The notes beneath the pieces were generated by a model. That model ran no database searches. It was given only the letters and a program-made list of their open reading frames with translations, and was not told the DNA's origin. From Patellaria atrata CBS 101060 (taxonomy: Eukaryota; Ascomycota; Dothideomycetes; Patellariales; Patellariaceae), in contig MU006115.1 in NCBI GenBank assembly GCA_010093705.1, positions 150,678 to 214,677 of the forward strand: 64,000 nt of DNA. The letters are read 5' to 3'. Below, piece after piece: positions 34,954 to 45,493 of this stretch. Numbering within the stretch: position 1 is the first letter of the stretch; every line of letters begins with the position of its first letter. Position numbers and translations under genes: made by a program.

Positions 34954-36212
34954 ATTGTACGGGCTCCCGTTGTCTAGTTTGCAAGAGTCTCCTTGCCCCA
35001 AGCACTAATTCTTCTCGATTATACCATAGCCTTCTACAGATTTCTTACACAGGCATCCAACCTTAACTTGGCGCTTATTGTGGTAGGGATGTCACTGCAC
35101 ATTTCTCGCGAAATGTCTAACTTGTGTAAATTGCCTGAGAGGGCAGGAATCTAGCTTAGTCTGCATATTAACAACTTAGACAACAGTAACAGGGCATAGT
35201 GAATCCCTTGGCTCAGATTTATTTTTCCTGACGTGTGGTTCCTTCTCTCGAATAGCTGGTGCAATAGGATTCGCAGGGGTCAGTTTTCATTTTATACTAC
35301 TTTCGCTAATTCCTGACCTTTCGAAAATATTTGTTTGTAGTTATACTTTTACATAGCTCAGCTCTTGCGGGAAATTTTTTTTAAATTTTTTTTTTTTTTA
35401 GCTCAGTCGAGTTCCTTTCCACTGTATGGCAATCAAAGTGAAATGCATCGATTGGCTCCCTCTTTTGCCGAAGAGCAGTCATACTTATATGTATCGAGGA
35501 AGCTTCAACTACAGTCGGCAAGCAACATCCCGCATCTTTCTATAGCTGTGCGGTGAACAACCGCTAAATTTTCCAAGGACCAGGTTTGATTGATTATAAA
35601 CAAGCGCGTGCTTGCTCTCAGGCACGAGGACAAGGTAATCTTCAAGCTATTATGATGGACTCATATAGAAATCTGTGAATATCCACCTCGCTTAATCACA
35701 TACTGTGTTATTCTGCGTTACTTAGATCGTGGTGATGGCGGGCGTACACAACTTGCACCAGGAGGTATTGAAATTCGTAGAACAGCCCCTAAGGGATTAA
35801 TCACCGCAGAAGGCTTGAATAACGCAAGAGATTTGAGGTGAGTGTGATGTTGGAGCCTTAGTCTTTTTTTCAATTTCGATTTCAGTGGATGGATTTGAAG
35901 TTTAGCATGCATTTCGACACACCCAGGTGATGGATCAATGGATGCTCACTAATTTATAATCTTAATCAGACTCTATCATGACATTGTGATGGCTCCACGA
36001 GATTCGACAAAGATATAGTCCAAAAAAGCACTAAGCCAGTACCTAAGCATCGCAAATTTCCACGATTCCTGCACACTAGCAGAAACTAGCTCTATACCTT
36101 CAAGGTAAAGACCATTTAACCCCCCTCCTCTTAGCAACTTAGACAAAAACTCCTCGATTTTCTCAGTCCGACAGTATCAATACAACTATTTTCATCAATG
36201 CGAAGCTATTGT
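34954..36212. other. Intergenic, mostly empty, with one coding-like patch
   Basis: Apart from the patch at 35726-35898 listed separately, there is a long A/T tract at 35365-35400 and no recognisable gene. It lies between the 3' ends of BBP and a minus-strand HET gene. Confidence 0.4.
35726..35898 (+). other. Coding-like exon pair of unknown origin
   Basis: An exon-like stretch 35726-35837 sits between a good acceptor (TTACTTAG) and a good donor (GTGAGT). It encodes a smooth hydrophilic peptide including RTQLAPGGIEIRRTAPKGLI. A second acceptor (GATTTCAG) leads to the short end SGWI and stop. An upstream stretch ending near 35635 with GTAATC could supply QARGQ in phase. I recognise no domain and no start, so it may be the tail of an unknown gene or a relic. 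Confidence 0.3.
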
Positions 36213-38477
36213 TTACCGTATAGTCACTGTGTCTTGCCCTTTGTCGTTTGCGATCCATTCATCTATGCACACTCCTACAATCTTGTACTGGTCCAATTTG
36301 TGGTTTCTAGATATCAACAAGTTCCCGGAACCTCCGGTTTCAACGTACGCGTAGTCTCTCATCACGTCAGTAAGATCATGGGTGAATTCCTCTCTTACCA
36401 GAGCCCTACCATTGGGCCACGGTAGCTTAGGGATGACGGGTTTCTCATCTTTTGTGCTCCTGCAACTAGACGCATAGGCTTTATGGGCGTTGATGTCACC
36501 TCCGAACGCAACCAGATTGAAGGTCTTACCTACGTCCCCCACCTGCACCAGTCCCAATCCATCTCGAAGGATTATCCTGCCGTCTGGGCCTATGTCCGCG
36601 GCCCTTTCTCCGAGGAAGCTCCCTTCGACTGCGGTCATAGCTCCAAATATTAGGGAAAACGGAGCAATTATCGTACACCCGCAATTTACCGTAACCTCAC
36701 ATGAAATACTCTCCGTCCTTTTGTTGTAAAGACGGGATTCGCAGCCAGTTATGTCCACTATCCTGTAGTTCATCGATTGGTTGTGGACCCTGACGTATTC
36801 TCGAGATGGATTTTCCCAAAACGTGCCGCTCACGCACCTGTCAACCCACCCGGTGGGCTTTGCAATGGGGTCACTGGTGGTCCATTCTGGTTGGAGGTTG
36901 TGAAGCAACTTCCGCCTATACTGTATAACGTCGCAGCCGGGGTCCATGATACTTCCCAGGACCGTCGCACATTGCACCAATATCCTCCCGGTCTCGTCTT
37001 TGTATACGTCCTTGGGTTGATCGTACGTGGGTATCAGCTCGCTGCTGAAGGTGCCGGTTTTTACTTTCTTGCCACAGTTGCAGCCCTTGAAGATGAACTG
37101 GAAATCACTATTTTGCTGTTGTCTGAGCCGTATCTTCATATACTTCCGCGGAGCCCCCTTAACGCCGGTCATTGCTATGGTTTTTGCCTGGCCTTTTGCT
37201 TTCAGCTTCCCTAGTTTAACTACCCCGGCGAAGCAGTCTGTCGTCATGTCTCCGCTGTAGTCTTCTACCACCGGTATCCAGTCCCACTCCCCTCTTTTTG
37301 TGCTGCTTATCGCGAGCTTGGTCCACGCGAACTCCGTTTTAGTAGACAGTTGCTTAAAGAAATTAAAGGATATTTTTTCTATATCATCTCCGGTCATATC
37401 CCTCTCTATCTCCTCTGGGGTGAACAGACCGTTGAAGATACCCAGAAGGCCCCTGAAGATATCCCTTTTCTGATAGCACTCTCGCGGTGTTAAAGAGATA
37501 GCTGAGAATATGTTGCTTATCCCCTTGTAATTCTCGTACCACCAGTTAGGGCCTCCGTTAATGATGTCCTCCCTCGCGCGGCTGATCCCCTGAACGCGCA
37601 GCTGCAAGATCCAGAGGATCAGATTGTCCTCCTCTATGATTCTCAAAATCGCGTCGATCGCTCCAGTTTTCAGAACTCTGCAGCTGGCTATCCAATCCTT
37701 TAGCTTGGACGCCTTATCCCTGGAGTCTGTGGCGAGGTCCATCCACGTATCCAGTTCCCTTATATTGGAAATGTCCTCGCGGTTTTCCGGCGATTTCTTT
37801 ATTGCCCACATGGTTATGTTCTTCCCGAGTATCATTTCCTGGAACGTCCAAACCCTGGAGAAGTACAGGTTGTGAAACAGGGAGCTGACACGGCTGATAC
37901 ACGTGGCGTAGCAGTTCAACACGCCCATATCGACGGCCGCAGACCTCACTATCGACTTGTCGACCGGGAAGTTCCAATGCGCGGTGTCCGCCCACATGGC
38001 CAGACGGTTGTGCATGTTCTCAGTGAGTTTCATGGCTTCGGAGGCGAGCGCGGCCCCGCCCATATGGGACAGTATGTGGTCGATGAACTTCAGGTCGTTC
38101 ACGATCTGGAGCGGATCCCAGACCTCGGTCATCTCAATCAGGATGTGGCACTTCCGGGCGCTCTTGTAGTACTGGAACATCTTGGACATCTCCACGGCCT
38201 TCTCCCTCTCGTCGGCTTGGTTCAGGCACAACGAGTCCACCCACAGGTACTGTATCCCCGATGCTCTCATCAGCATCTTGATCTGGGCTAGCTTCTCCTT
38301 CTTCAATGTGAAGGCCCAGGTCACGCCGTTTATCTGGGGGTCGTATTCCCTTTCTTCTTTTGCTCCCCAGGTGTAGGAGATAATATCGTACTCCTGAACG
38401 TTGTGAGAGCGGGAGTCGATGACGGAGAATATCCCATCGACGTAGTGGAGGAGCCTCAGAGGGAGGACGACTGCCAT
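36213..38477 (-). CDS. HET-domain (heterokaryon incompatibility) protein
   Basis: One intronless frame of 754 residues. The HET domain occupies roughly residues 25-230, with the family marks YDIISYTWG near residue 30, LWVDSLCLNQ near residue 80 and, further on, SRVWTFQEM. The long C-terminal part (from about residue 340) has no domain that I recognise; it holds a Cys pair (CNCGKK) and a CGCT stretch. HET proteins trigger a regulated cell-death reaction when incompatible hyphae fuse; effector and partner here are unknown. The start at 38477 is supported by the HET domain beginning soon after. The gene is next to a broken HET gene at about 40 kb. Confidence 0.85.
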   Translation of the reverse strand: MAVVLPLRLLHYVDGIFSVIDSRSHNVQEYDIISYTWGAKEEREYDPQINGVTWAFTLKKEKLAQIKMLMRASGIQYLWVDSLCLNQADEREKAVEMSKMFQYYKSARKCHILIEMTEVWDPLQIVNDLKFIDHILSHMGGAALASEAMKLTENMHNRLAMWADTAHWNFPVDKSIVRSAAVDMGVLNCYATCISRVSSLFHNLYFSRVWTFQEMILGKNITMWAIKKSPENREDISNIRELDTWMDLATDSRDKASKLKDWIASCRVLKTGAIDAILRIIEEDNLILWILQLRVQGISRAREDIINGGPNWWYENYKGISNIFSAISLTPRECYQKRDIFRGLLGIFNGLFTPEEIERDMTGDDIEKISFNFFKQLSTKTEFAWTKLAISSTKRGEWDWIPVVEDYSGDMTTDCFAGVVKLGKLKAKGQAKTIAMTGVKGAPRKYMKIRLRQQQNSDFQFIFKGCNCGKKVKTGTFSSELIPTYDQPKDVYKDETGRILVQCATVLGSIMDPGCDVIQYRRKLLHNLQPEWTTSDPIAKPTGWVDRCVSGTFWENPSREYVRVHNQSMNYRIVDITGCESRLYNKRTESISCEVTVNCGCTIIAPFSLIFGAMTAVEGSFLGERAADIGPDGRIILRDGLGLVQVGDVGKTFNLVAFGGDINAHKAYASSCRSTKDEKPVIPKLPWPNGRALVREEFTHDLTDVMRDYAYVETGGSGNLLISRNHKLDQYKIVGVCIDEWIANDKGQDTVTIR

Positions 38478-40099
38478 GGCGAAACTGTGCTGTATCTACG
38501 CTAGATGGTCAATCGGTCTCAAGGGCAAAGACGTGTCTTATATAAAATCTGAAGCCACGTTCCAGCAGCAAGCCTCTGGCGCCGCAGGCAACAACATTTC
38601 CGCTTTTCTCACCTTACGTCGTAGTGGGCTGGCCTGATACGGGCAGCTTGCAGAAATGTCTGGCCTGACCCGTCCCATCATTGGCCAAACAACCGATAGG
38701 CAAATCGATATCTTCAGCCATTTGCCAGCGTCCCCGGGGAGTGAATCTGCGGCTAATTCACGTTGGGGTCTTGTGGCTTACCAATTTGCTACACCGTCCT
38801 CTTCCATTCTATATATCCGCCAAATGAACACTGTGCTGTGTAAAGGGCAAGTTTCTCATCCACCCGACCATCGGGTCATATGTACGTACGTACAATTAGG
38901 CATCATAGTGTCAAATAGATTCAGTGAGCCTGGCGAACCTTACACTGCCATGTAGTCTACAATGAATATTCTGGCACGTAAGACACGGTATGATTCTTAC
39001 CCCCCAAATTAAAGAATTTTACTATCTTTAAGGTTATTTCAACATCAAGCCCCATCGACCCCCTGCGTCTCGGCGCGGAGAGAACGCCACGAACGTCTAC
39101 CTGCAGTACCTTTATATTTGTACAAGTACCTACTTGCAAAACGCAGAACTGCCCTTAACCTACCGTTCCTCTGCACATAGGTAAAAACGTGTATGGGAAT
39201 ATTCTTAGACCCCTTGCATTTCCTGGATATGGTCCTAACGTCCACTCACCCCTATTCTTACAGTAGCCAGTCAATCTAGGTGCAGCACCACAGCACATAT
39301 CACGAAGCGTAATCATCATCCACCCCCTCTGGTGCATCTGTACTGTATTTCCCCTCCTCAGCAGGGATTAGACGAACGCCACCTATCCCAGTCAGTTATC
39401 AAGAAACGTCCAATAAAACATTTCTAATCACCATCGCTTGCTCCTCTCGCGCCCTCCCTTTTCCCGAGCTTTTCGGAAATCGTCTGAAGTAATGTGACAC
39501 ATCCAGTACTTTACAACGTTTGCGGGATTAAGAAGACCAGCTATATTACCAGAAATGGTGGATGGTAGGCGATGCAAGGCTGAAGTCGAGTTGGGGGTGG
39601 AGCGAAGAGGCTGTAAGGTAGTTCTACTGCACCCTCTCTATACGGATAAGAAAGTAGAAAGGTGATGCATCTCACTTACATTCCCTCGAGTAAAGTGAGA
39701 TGTGTGTGACGTCCTTGGTTCCCGTACCGTTGTTTCGATGAACTACTCCCAAAAGAACGATACACATTCTATTTTCGAGAAAAGGAGTACTTGTCTACGT
39801 CCCCTACTCCGCACGGGAAAGGGAGAGTTCTAGGTTGATATAATATCAATCCTTTGTTATTAACCTCTCTTCTCATTCGGCAAGGCTAGCGATTCACCTT
39901 TCGGTTTCTTCTATCCGTCACGATACACGTTTATCACACAACTGCTCTTGCGGGTGCACTGTACATTGCGCGAGCACTACACAGTAAGCGAGCGTACAGC
40001 GTACAGAAAAGTCGGGGACTAGTTCCAGTACGCGAAGAACTTTATAGAAGATGGTCATCTACTAGTCTCTAAACAAAGGAGAGATATGTTTATTATCCA
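38478..40099. other. Gene-poor stretch of about 1.6 kb
   Basis: No gene, RNA or repeat is recognised. Short frames at 38656-38955, 39045-39245 and 39155-39337 overlap in different frames and have no domain. Several words such as GTACTGTA and GTACGTAC occur. It separates the intact HET gene from the relic. Confidence 0.4.
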
Positions 40100-41740
40100 T
40101 AAACTCATCCGAAGACCTCGGCAATAAATTCCACTGTACCCTTCGCAAAGTTTCATTAGATGACCTACCAGAATATGTAGCTATCTCCTACGTCTGGGGG
40201 AATATCATGGACCCGGAACTAATCACACTAAACGGTACCGAATTCACCATCACGCGCAATCTCACATCGACACTGAAGCACATTCGCGCAGATAAGATGA
40301 TGGAAGACCCATTGCAGAGCCCGCAAATCGCGAATTACCCAAGATATGTATGGGCGGATGCAGCCTGCATCAACCAGTGCGATAAAGACGAGAAGACACC
40401 AGGTGCAGCGGATAGCAGAGATTTACAGCAAAGCTGTCGTGGTCTTGCCTTGGCTAGGCCCAGAAAGCGCTGTAATGAATTTGGCGCTCCTCATGATTAG
40501 AGTGGTTGGTAAAGCCTATCGAGATGCACAAGGCGAGCATTGGGGGGAAAAGATCCCTCTGCGCTTTTGAGAGCACGATGATGGTGACCCTACTTCGATT
40601 GGATGAAGCTTTGGTCGAAGATCACTCTGTTGCCCACTGATATAATAAAAATCGTCCGGACTATAAAGGTGTTTGGAGGTATGAAGCTCCGCTTCTGGTT
40701 CACACACAATCTAATGGCTACGGATCCGCGGGACAAGCTCTTTGCGTTCTATGGTTTAGGATTTTGTCCAATCGAGCCTGACTATACTCTAGATACCAGG
40801 CGATATATACCAACGCTGCTATACGATGAGCAGAGGCCGGAGATCTGCACAGATGTTTCTGTTGCAGTGGAATAGGGTTCGAAAGTGAGACTCAACTTGA
40901 CCTCCCATCCTGGGCGCCTGATTGGGATTCTTTGGTCAAAGCTCGGCAAAACTATATGTGGCAGAGAGGGCTGACACCTACTCAATATTTTGCTTACAAA
41001 TTTTGCACAGTTCTCGGAAAGTATCAAGCAAGTGTATCATTAAATGTTATACTGATGACGGTCAGCGACATAGGTATATTGCAAGCTTCCGGTGTGCATT
41101 GCGCTGAAGCAGAATATGTCCATGAGAGCTGTTCCTGGGATTTAGAAGAGTATCTTCGCGTGGGCCAAGGGTCTGCCTCTCACTCAATACCGCCCTTACA
41201 GTATGTGGTCCGCACGATGATAGTCGATCCCTATCCAGATACGGAAGAACGCCTTAGTGAAGATCCGTTGAGACGGAAAAAGTAGCACGGTGCTTAATAG
41301 GGCATTTGGACTCAACACATAGTGTGGTCAAGCAGTTTCGTACGTTGGTATCTGGCATGGATTCGCTATTCTCTCTATACGGTTGGGATTCAGAGGCTGA
41401 GAGTTTGGCAGACTTTTGCCAGAAACAGTTCTTGTCGGAAGAGCAGATCACTGCGCGCGGTACGATGTCGTGGCCTCCAGAAGAAGAGTATCTGATTCAA
41501 GATCAAATTAAGACATTAACTGCGACTCTATCTTGCACTGAACTGCTCAAATGTGGTGCTGTCTTTCAAATACCGGGGCGTTCTATAGGACTTGGACCAC
41601 GCGGTATACTTGTTCATGATCAGATATGGGTTCTAAGTGGTTGCCGATTTCCTGTTCTGCAACGTATGGATGGTGAGCGATAGCAATTTATAGGGCCATG
41701 CTTTGTGCTTTACCCGATGGATGGCCAGATTGCTGAACTG
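40100..41740 (+). pseudogene. Degenerate HET-domain gene
   Basis: The relic keeps the HET order but changes reading frame at least three times. The first piece, in frame to about 40400, reads KVSLDDLPEYVAISYVWGNI and then RYVWADAACINQ, the family core. The next piece, HQVQRIAEIYSKAVVVLPWLG, is in another frame after a one-base shift near 40400. Then come stop codons at about 40568 and 40597, and a further frame with MATDPRDKLFAFYGLG (typical of HET proteins). Another shift near 40870 gives LPSWAPDWDSL, also typical. A last frame, 41306-41683, has no domain but continues the same coding look. Together the pieces span a normal HET gene length. No intron arrangement explains the shifts. Confidence 0.8.
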
Positions 41741-42380
41741 ATTTCAAGGGGAGAAGCCGAGCTGAGAAGGGTGGAGATACAATAACATAGAATAATATTT
41801 ATGCCTGACGGAACCAAAATCCAGAAATTTAATGAAAAGAAGATATGAGCGATAGGAAAAACAGACCAATACCTGGACAACTGTTGAGAAACCTGTACTT
41901 CTATCTGGTCAATCAGCTGTATCTCCCCATACATGCGCTCATCCCCTTCACTGCAGAGTGCGTAGACAATAAAGGTGCACCTACAGGACATGGCCAGTTG
42001 CTTATATGTACTGTTTGCGAGGGCACCACTGTACGTTCTTCCGTTTTCTATAGTAGATTCAGAGACTACAGATAGTTAGTTAAGCTTCGTAAAGGGATAG
42101 AGACAAAATTGGGGTAGTGCACGGGAGGTGAAATTCCCGGTGTGAGGTTGCATCAAACTTCAAGGCCTTCTTTTCTGGGGTAGTTTCACCCGACCAATCG
42201 CATCGCCCGAGTACTGATCCATCCAATGATGTTGCTCTCTCCGCATCCCACCAGCGATGAAAACAATAAAAGGGATTGACGAGACGGTAACCTCTCGTCT
42301 TCTCCCCTTCTTGTACATCCAGAGACCTGAAGAGATACATATACTTACCTTACCTGCACATTCTTTTACAGCTTTCCACT
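41741..42380. other. Intergenic
   Basis: No gene is recognised. Short frames at 41845-42075 and 42080-42340 lack domains. The last 150 bases form the promoter side of the gene starting at 42381. Confidence 0.4.
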
Positions 42381-43266
42381 ATGGTCTCAACGCGCCACCA
42401 TCCCTCGGACTTCCCACCGCCGCAATTCTCCCCCTCAAAAGGGTCTTCCAAGGCGAACTCTGTACGCGCTGACTCCACGCCGCCTCCTACAACCGTGTCG
42501 AAGCGTAGCGCACCGGTGATGGCCTCAGGTTGGTCGCACACGCCGTCGAAACTGACGCTGATTTGGCTCGTCGTCTCCTTGCCGTTAGTTGTGTGGGACG
42601 CGACCTATGTCTTTCTTAGACCTCACAGTATGCCTGGCGGATCGTTACATTGGCCCTGGAAACCATACTCCATATATGCCTATGTCGATCTGGTATACGG
42701 GTTTCCAGCATGGGAGTCGAACGATGGCTTTACCGCTGCGCAATCGGCTCTCAATATGGTCGAGACGACCGCGTATACGATATACTTGTATCTCGTATTT
42801 AAACACGGAACAACCAGGCACATAGAGGGACGAGGAGCAAAGAAGAGTTTGGTGGGACCGTTAGCGGAAGCGCGAGTGTTAGATGGGAGACTTGCCGCCG
42901 TCGCAACTCTAATTGGATTTGCGACGGCAGTCATGACGATGAGCAAAACTGTTTTATATGGTACGTTGTCCAGTATATCAATCTAACTATGGGATGCTAG
43001 ATTGAGAGACCATAGGGATGAACGAAGCTTGCTCTGGATTCAAACATATCGGCCATAATACCATCGGAGACTTGCTTCAGTATTGGATACTACCTAAGTA
43101 AGTAGCTAAACCTACTATGAGTGAACGGCTTACTACTAAACGGTGCTGATGAATGACTAGCGGGCTCTGGCTCACATTCTCAGCATACATGACATATAAT
43201 TTCGCGACTGAGATCCTGGAGGGTCTAGAAATAGCTGCTCAATCATCCACGAAGAAGACGCAATAA
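42381..43266 (+). CDS. Multi-pass membrane protein, fungal emopamil/EXPERA-like
   Basis: Three exons (42381-42960, 43016-43097, 43161-43266), GT-AG and in phase, about 255 residues. After a Ser/Pro-rich N-terminal tail come membrane segments: LTLIWLVVSLPLVVWDATYV, a second region around YIYLVFK (AYTIYLYLVF), VATLIGFATAVMTMSKTVLY and LWLTFSAYMTYNFAT. The motif RPHSMPGGSLHWPWKPYSIY near residue 80 and the next conserved-looking segment (FTAAQSALNMVETTAY) remind me of a fungal family annotated as EXPERA/emopamil-binding-like; I hold this loosely. Sterol isomerase residues cannot be confirmed. The gene is convergent with rps3, separated by about 550 bp. Confidence 0.6.
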
Positions 43267-43820
43267 ATACAAATGATGAGTGGGCAAACAGAATTCTGTT
43301 CTCCACATTAGCTGGATGATTTCTGATGAGTAGAGACTTTTGATAGCATCAGACCTACTCTTTCTCACTTATCCTTCTGTCTCAGCCAGGTCCAGCGGTT
43401 ACTGAAATCTTTTACACTTGATAAAATTTAAGAAGAGACGTATAACTTAAGCTTTACCGGAGGTTCCCTCTTGTGCTTTTTTTTTAAAAAAAAAAAAGAA
43501 TAGAAAAGCAGTTGTTTAAGCTCCAAGACGGGATAGAGCTACGTTTGGCGGGAAAGATATCGACCCGTTGCAGATAAGGCCTTGTAACGGGGGTAAACAA
43601 TATTGGACTGCAGTTTAATGGGTGCAGGTATTCCACTCAGAGATATGGAGTGAAGTAGCATTATTTAAATCTAGCTTTCTTCGAACTCTCACGTGCTTAT
43701 ATCGAATTTATCGTTTTCAAAGCCTCGTCAAATAGCGACTCAAGGTTCACAGCCGTACTCCGTTATCTGCATCCGAGACCTTAAAAGCAAGCAATGAGAC
43801 CAACATAACCTCCCTCAACC
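43267..43820. other. Intergenic with a T9-A12 palindromic tract
   Basis: It lies between convergent genes. A run of nine T directly followed by about twelve A sits at 43481-43499 or so. No gene is seen. Confidence 0.4.
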
Positions 43821-45027
43821 TTACTCTTCCGCGGTATAAGCTTCGGGACCGCCCTCTTCTCCTTGTTGCTCCGAAGCCCTCTGCGCCTCCGCGGCTTGTT
43901 GGGCAGCTAATGCTTTCGCGCCGTAGTCCTGGCTCATAGGTTGAACGACAGGTTGCTCCTCCTTCGGCTCGATGATGGTAACGGAGTCTGGAAGAGACTT
44001 CTGCGGGCCAGACTTGCCCTCTGGATCTGAGCCGCGCATGATTTTGACCTTGATCCCAAGCACACCCTGGCGGAGAAGAACGTGACGTGTGGCGGTATCA
44101 ATGAAGTCTTTCGCAGGTTGACCGGAGTGGATCATGAAGCCGTCCTGCGCCATATTAGTTTATTGGTCGCTAATACAGCAGCTCAAAAACGAACTGTGAA
44201 TTTCATGCTCTTGGCACGAGCAGCCCTCAGCTTTCCGCTAACAACAACCTCGCAACCCTTGGCGCCACTCTCCATGATGAATCTAAGAACACCATAGCAT
44301 GCTCGCCTGACAGCTAGACCATTGAGAAGCTTGTAACGCAGAGACTCGCATTGCGCCACAGCAGAGAGACCACGGTTTTGAACTTTAGCGGCGTAGAGAG
44401 AGACGGAGTTTTCGGGAAACTTGAAGCGCTTTTGAATAAGAGAGGTGAGTTCGCGAATGCGACGACCTTGCTCGCCCAAAACCTCTTGTGTGTGGGTTGC
44501 GCGGATGATGATATCGGTCACGGTGGGAGTGACGCGAACTTCTACACCGGAATAACCTTCCTCGGATAACTCACGAGTGAAAAACTCGCTATAGATTGTT
44601 AGATAACTGTGGATATAGATCATACGGCCGCGAATGTACTAGGGATCGATGTAGGAGGAGCGGGGTCAAAAGAGAAGGGGGAATTACTTCTATGACATGT
44701 CAGTAACCAAACCAAACGAGACAATATAGAGAAACGTACAATTTCAGCAAAGAAGAGACCGTCTGGTTTTGAAAAAGTTAGCAAATATACTAATAATGCC
44801 CGGCCAAAGTGATATGGGCCTTCAAAATGCATTTTACAACTCCATATCGATCTTATGTGCCCATGTTGAAATCTAGGACCTGAAATTTGGTTCACAGGAG
44901 AGAGAAAATGACTTATTCCATACCTGCGACGAACTTTCTCCGCTTGGAGCTGCAACCAGTCAGCCGAAAACATCATTGGGAATGGGTCGATCAATCCTTA
45001 CATTGCACCAGCTTGAGCAGCAGCCAT
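43821..45027 (-). CDS. RPS3: 40S ribosomal protein S3 (uS3)
   Basis: Six exons are needed on the minus strand: 45027-45002, 44949-44924, 44762-44740, a 2-nt exon at 44689-44688, 44588-44195 and 44144-43821, giving about 264 residues. The start [24 protein letters not shown] is pieced from three small exons, each junction fixing one codon. The rest is the classic uS3 body: [20 protein letters not shown] (KH domain onwards), [48 protein letters not shown], and a Gln/Ala/Glu-rich tail typical of fungi. uS3 sits in the small subunit at the mRNA entry channel. The 2-nt exon rests on the conserved peptide requiring an Asn codon between AEI and EFF; see the findings. Many small 5' exons are usual for ribosomal protein genes. 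Confidence 0.9.
44688..44689 (-). other. Putative 2-nt microexon (AA) of rps3
   Basis: The flanks on the minus strand are CATAG|AA|GTAATT, with a CTGAC branch-like site upstream and a CTAAC site in the next intron. Without two extra bases the exons ending 44740 and starting 44588 are out of phase; AA supplies the codon AAC exactly where uS3 proteins have Asn. Confidence 0.6.
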
Positions 45028-45493
45028 ATTAGCGATTCGATAAGATACAACAAAGTACCTCGATTAAAGCTGGTAGAAAAAGGTGGCGCTGCTGTTAGCC
45101 TTGAAATTGAAAGTGTCTGTGAAATTGAGGTCGACGATATTCTGAAATGGTTGAAATGTGCTGATAGTGCGACGCCAAGAGATCGCTTGCTTCTTGAGGT
45201 CGGTGGGTTATAGATCAATCTTATCTAATCAAAGCAGATGACCCCAGTCAATATTCCGCTTCCATGCTCATGTCGATCACACCGCAGACTCGTACTAGAG
45301 CACGCATCTTCTATTCTCCAGGATTACCTTACAGTACCGCCTTCCAGAAGATGATTAGCATACCTTCGATTTCAGGGAAAATATTTACCTCCAGCTGACG
45401 GAACCTCGAATGTTTTAGCAAATTGCACGCTGAGAGTTAGGTAGAGCCAGCCGTCTACGGAAACCCGACGTCAGCCCTTGTCCTTCTGGTGTC
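45028..45493. promoter_or_regulatory. Divergent promoter region of rps3 and the myotubularin gene
   Basis: The two start codons face away from each other across 466 bp. The region contains no gene. No named regulator site was identified. Confidence 0.45.

Noticed and set aside
35365-35400. A/T tract as a retrotransposon poly(A) tail
   Set aside because: No reverse transcriptase, LTR or target-site duplication is seen near it; simple A/T tracts occur at several other places in the window.
40603-40875. A separate short gene starting at the ATG at 40603
   Set aside because: Its content (MATDPRDKLFAFYGLG) is the middle of a HET protein and lies in order with neighbouring fragments, so it is part of the HET relic.
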